A DNA stretch of 64,000 nucleotides from Aeromonas schubertii (lineage in GTDB: Bacteria; Pseudomonadota; Gammaproteobacteria; Enterobacterales; Aeromonadaceae): contig NZ_CDDB01000109.1 of the NCBI RefSeq assembly GCF_000820105.1, forward strand, positions 1-64,000, in the 5' to 3' direction. The notes beneath the pieces were generated by a model that had not been told where the DNA came from, made no database searches, and was given only the letters and a program-made list of their open reading frames with translations. This document shows, in pieces, positions 62,727 through 64,000 of the stretch. Both the position numbers and the translations under genes were made by a program. Within the stretch, counting starts at the first letter, position 1. Each line of letters opens with the position of its first letter.

Positions 62727-64000
62727 CTATCCCTCGCGCCGGGGTCGCTCATCCTGCTCCAGTGCCTGCTCCACCAGCGCCTCCGGCAGGGGCTTGGGCA
62801 CCTCGACCCCCAATTCCCGCAGCCGCTCCGCCTGCGCCAGCAGGTTGCCGCGACCGCTGGCGAGACGCCCCATCGCCTTGTCGTAACTCTCGTGGGCCCG
62901 TTGCAGGCTGCCACCGAGGCTCTGCATCTCCTCCACAAACAGACGCAGCTTCTCGTAGAGCCGCCCGGCACGCTCGGCGATAAGGCGGGCATTCTGGTTC
63001 TGCCGGTCGACCCGCCACAGGTTTTCGATGGTGCGCAGGGCCACCATCAGGTTGGTTGGGCTCACCAGCAGTATGTTGTGCTCGAGGCCATAGCGCATCA
63101 GGCCGGGATCGGCCTCCAGCGCCACCAGGAAGGCGGGCTCCACCGCCACGAACATCAGCACATAGTCGAGGGTTCGCACCCCGGGTAGCTGCTGATAATC
63201 CTTGCGCCCCAGCTCGCGGATGTGGTTTCGCACCGACGCTACATGCTCCTTCAGGGCAACCGCCTTCTCCAGCTCGTCATCGCTGTTGAACCAGCGTTCG
63301 TAGGCCGTCAGCGACACCTTGGCGTCGATGATGATCTGCTTCCCCTGGGGCAGCTCTACGATCACATCGGGTTGATAGCGCTGCCCCTTGTCGGAGGTGA
63401 GGCTGACCTGGGTCTGATACTCGTGCCCCTCGCGCAGTCCGCACTCACAGAGGATGCGTGCCAGCACCACCTCCCCCCAGTTGCCCTGCTGCTTGCTGTC
63501 CCCCTTGAGGGCTCGGGTCAGGGCCGCCGCCTCTTCGGTCATGCGGGCATTGAGTTCGGCCAGGCGCTCCAGCTCGAAGCGCAGGCTGTGACGCTGCTCC
63601 GTCTCCTGGGCATGGGTTTCGCCCACCTGACGACGGAAGCCCTCGATCTGCTCGCGCAAGGGAGTGAGCACCCGATCCAGGCTGTGCTGGTTGAGATCGC
63701 GAAACTGGGCCGAGTTCTGCTCGATCATGCGATTGGAGAGGTTTTCGAACTGCTGCACCAGTCGCGCCTCGTTCTCCTTGAGCAGTTGCTGCCTCTCGGC
63801 GGCGGCCTGGCGCTCGGCGCGCAGCATGGCCTCGAGCTCCTTGATACGGGCCGTCAGCCTCATGATCAGCTGCTGGCGCTCCTCCTGACGGGCCTCTTGA
63901 TGAAGCCGCTCGTCGTTAAGCTCGTCGAGCCGCTGCAACAGGGCATCGCCACGCACCTGTGACTCGGTCAGTGCCTCTCTCAGGCGGCGACTCTCATGGC
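62727..64000 (-). CDS. rmuC: DNA recombination protein RmuC (5' end outside window)
   Basis: At least 424 residues are visible and the frame stays open to the last base, so the start lies beyond 64000. The N-terminal part seen is a long coiled coil (RIKELEAMLRAERQAAAERQ), followed by the conserved RmuC nuclease-like region (GNWGEVVLARILCECGL, PDVIVELPQGKQIIIDAKVSL, DYVLMFVAVEPAF). RmuC limits inversions at short repeats; its biochemical role is unproven. Confidence 0.9.
   Translation of the reverse strand, partial: HESRRLREALTESQVRGDALLQRLDELNDERLHQEARQEERQQLIMRLTARIKELEAMLRAERQAAAERQQLLKENEARLVQQFENLSNRMIEQNSAQFRDLNQHSLDRVLTPLREQIEGFRRQVGETHAQETEQRHSLRFELERLAELNARMTEEAAALTRALKGDSKQQGNWGEVVLARILCECGLREGHEYQTQVSLTSDKGQRYQPDVIVELPQGKQIIIDAKVSLTAYERWFNSDDELEKAVALKEHVASVRNHIRELGRKDYQQLPGVRTLDYVLMFVAVEPAFLVALEADPGLMRYGLEHNILLVSPTNLMVALRTIENLWRVDRQNQNARLIAERAGRLYEKLRLFVEEMQSLGGSLQRAHESYDKAMGRLASGRGNLLAQAERLRELGVEVPKPLPEALVEQALEQDERPRREG

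Overview
The window looks like chromosomal DNA of a GC-rich gammaproteobacterium, most probably Aeromonas or a close relative. I infer this from gene content and order (smg-dprA-def-fmt-rsmB-trkA, yihI next to a Csr RNA, nfuA-comF-bioH, yibN-secB-gpsA), from protein sequences close to but distinct from the enterobacterial versions, and from enteric-type regulatory RNAs (Spot 42, SgrT, a CsrB/CsrC RNA). Nearly all of it is core chromosome. The only clear mobile element is one intact IS1595-family insertion sequence at the left edge, with inverted repeats and a perfect 8-bp target duplication.

Layout. 1-1160: AT-rich flank and the IS. 1181-6415: two small exported DUF5666-like proteins divergent from a two-component system, then an MgtC/DUF4010 membrane protein, a maltose-acetyltransferase-like enzyme and a PspB-like small membrane protein. 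6715-11408: a nucleoside ABC uptake operon (binding protein, double ATPase, two permeases) with an internal hairpin after the first gene. 11457-15300: engB, cytochrome c4, a CinA-like protein and an HD-GYP phosphodiesterase. 15439-18469: metA (MetJ operator), dtd, a methyltransferase and yiiD. 18474-24051: an AsmA-family protein, recG and pssA. 24221-29794: a gluconate/Entner-Doudoroff cluster (gntP-type permease, gntK, edd, eda, gntR) with GntR operators at both ends. 29857-37695: amtB with a sigma-54/NtrC control region, envC, gpmM, yibN, secB, gpsA, nfuA, comF; then bioH. 38568-39926: three small genes, including a miniature flagellar-rod-like protein and a SprA-related metalloprotease-like protein. 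40196-42553: Spot 42, a second candidate sRNA, sgrR and divergent sgrT. 42627-47711: MetJ-controlled metY, a binding protein, yqhD, small genes and an MgtC protein. 47753-50124: hemN, a DUF2489 gene and yihI, followed by a CsrB/CsrC-type RNA (about 50342-50648) with an upstream UvrY/GacA box. 50814-56838: yrdB-aroE-hemF-tsaC-yrdD-smg-dprA-LysM. 56947-62687: def-fmt-rsmB-trkA-trkH. 62727-64000: rmuC, cut by the window edge.

How the parts connect. Carbon regulation is the main theme: Spot 42 (catabolite repression), SgrR/SgrT (sugar-phosphate stress), a CsrA-sequestering RNA, and the GntR-controlled gluconate/ED pathway all lie within about 25 kb. Nitrogen (NtrC and sigma-54 on amtB) and methionine (MetJ boxes at metA and metY) control sites are also readable. 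I did not find a clearly new multi-gene system. The parts least explained by known biology are the small flagellar-rod-like/SprA cluster, the unannotated hairpin RNA next to Spot 42, and the DUF5666-like pair beside the two-component system.
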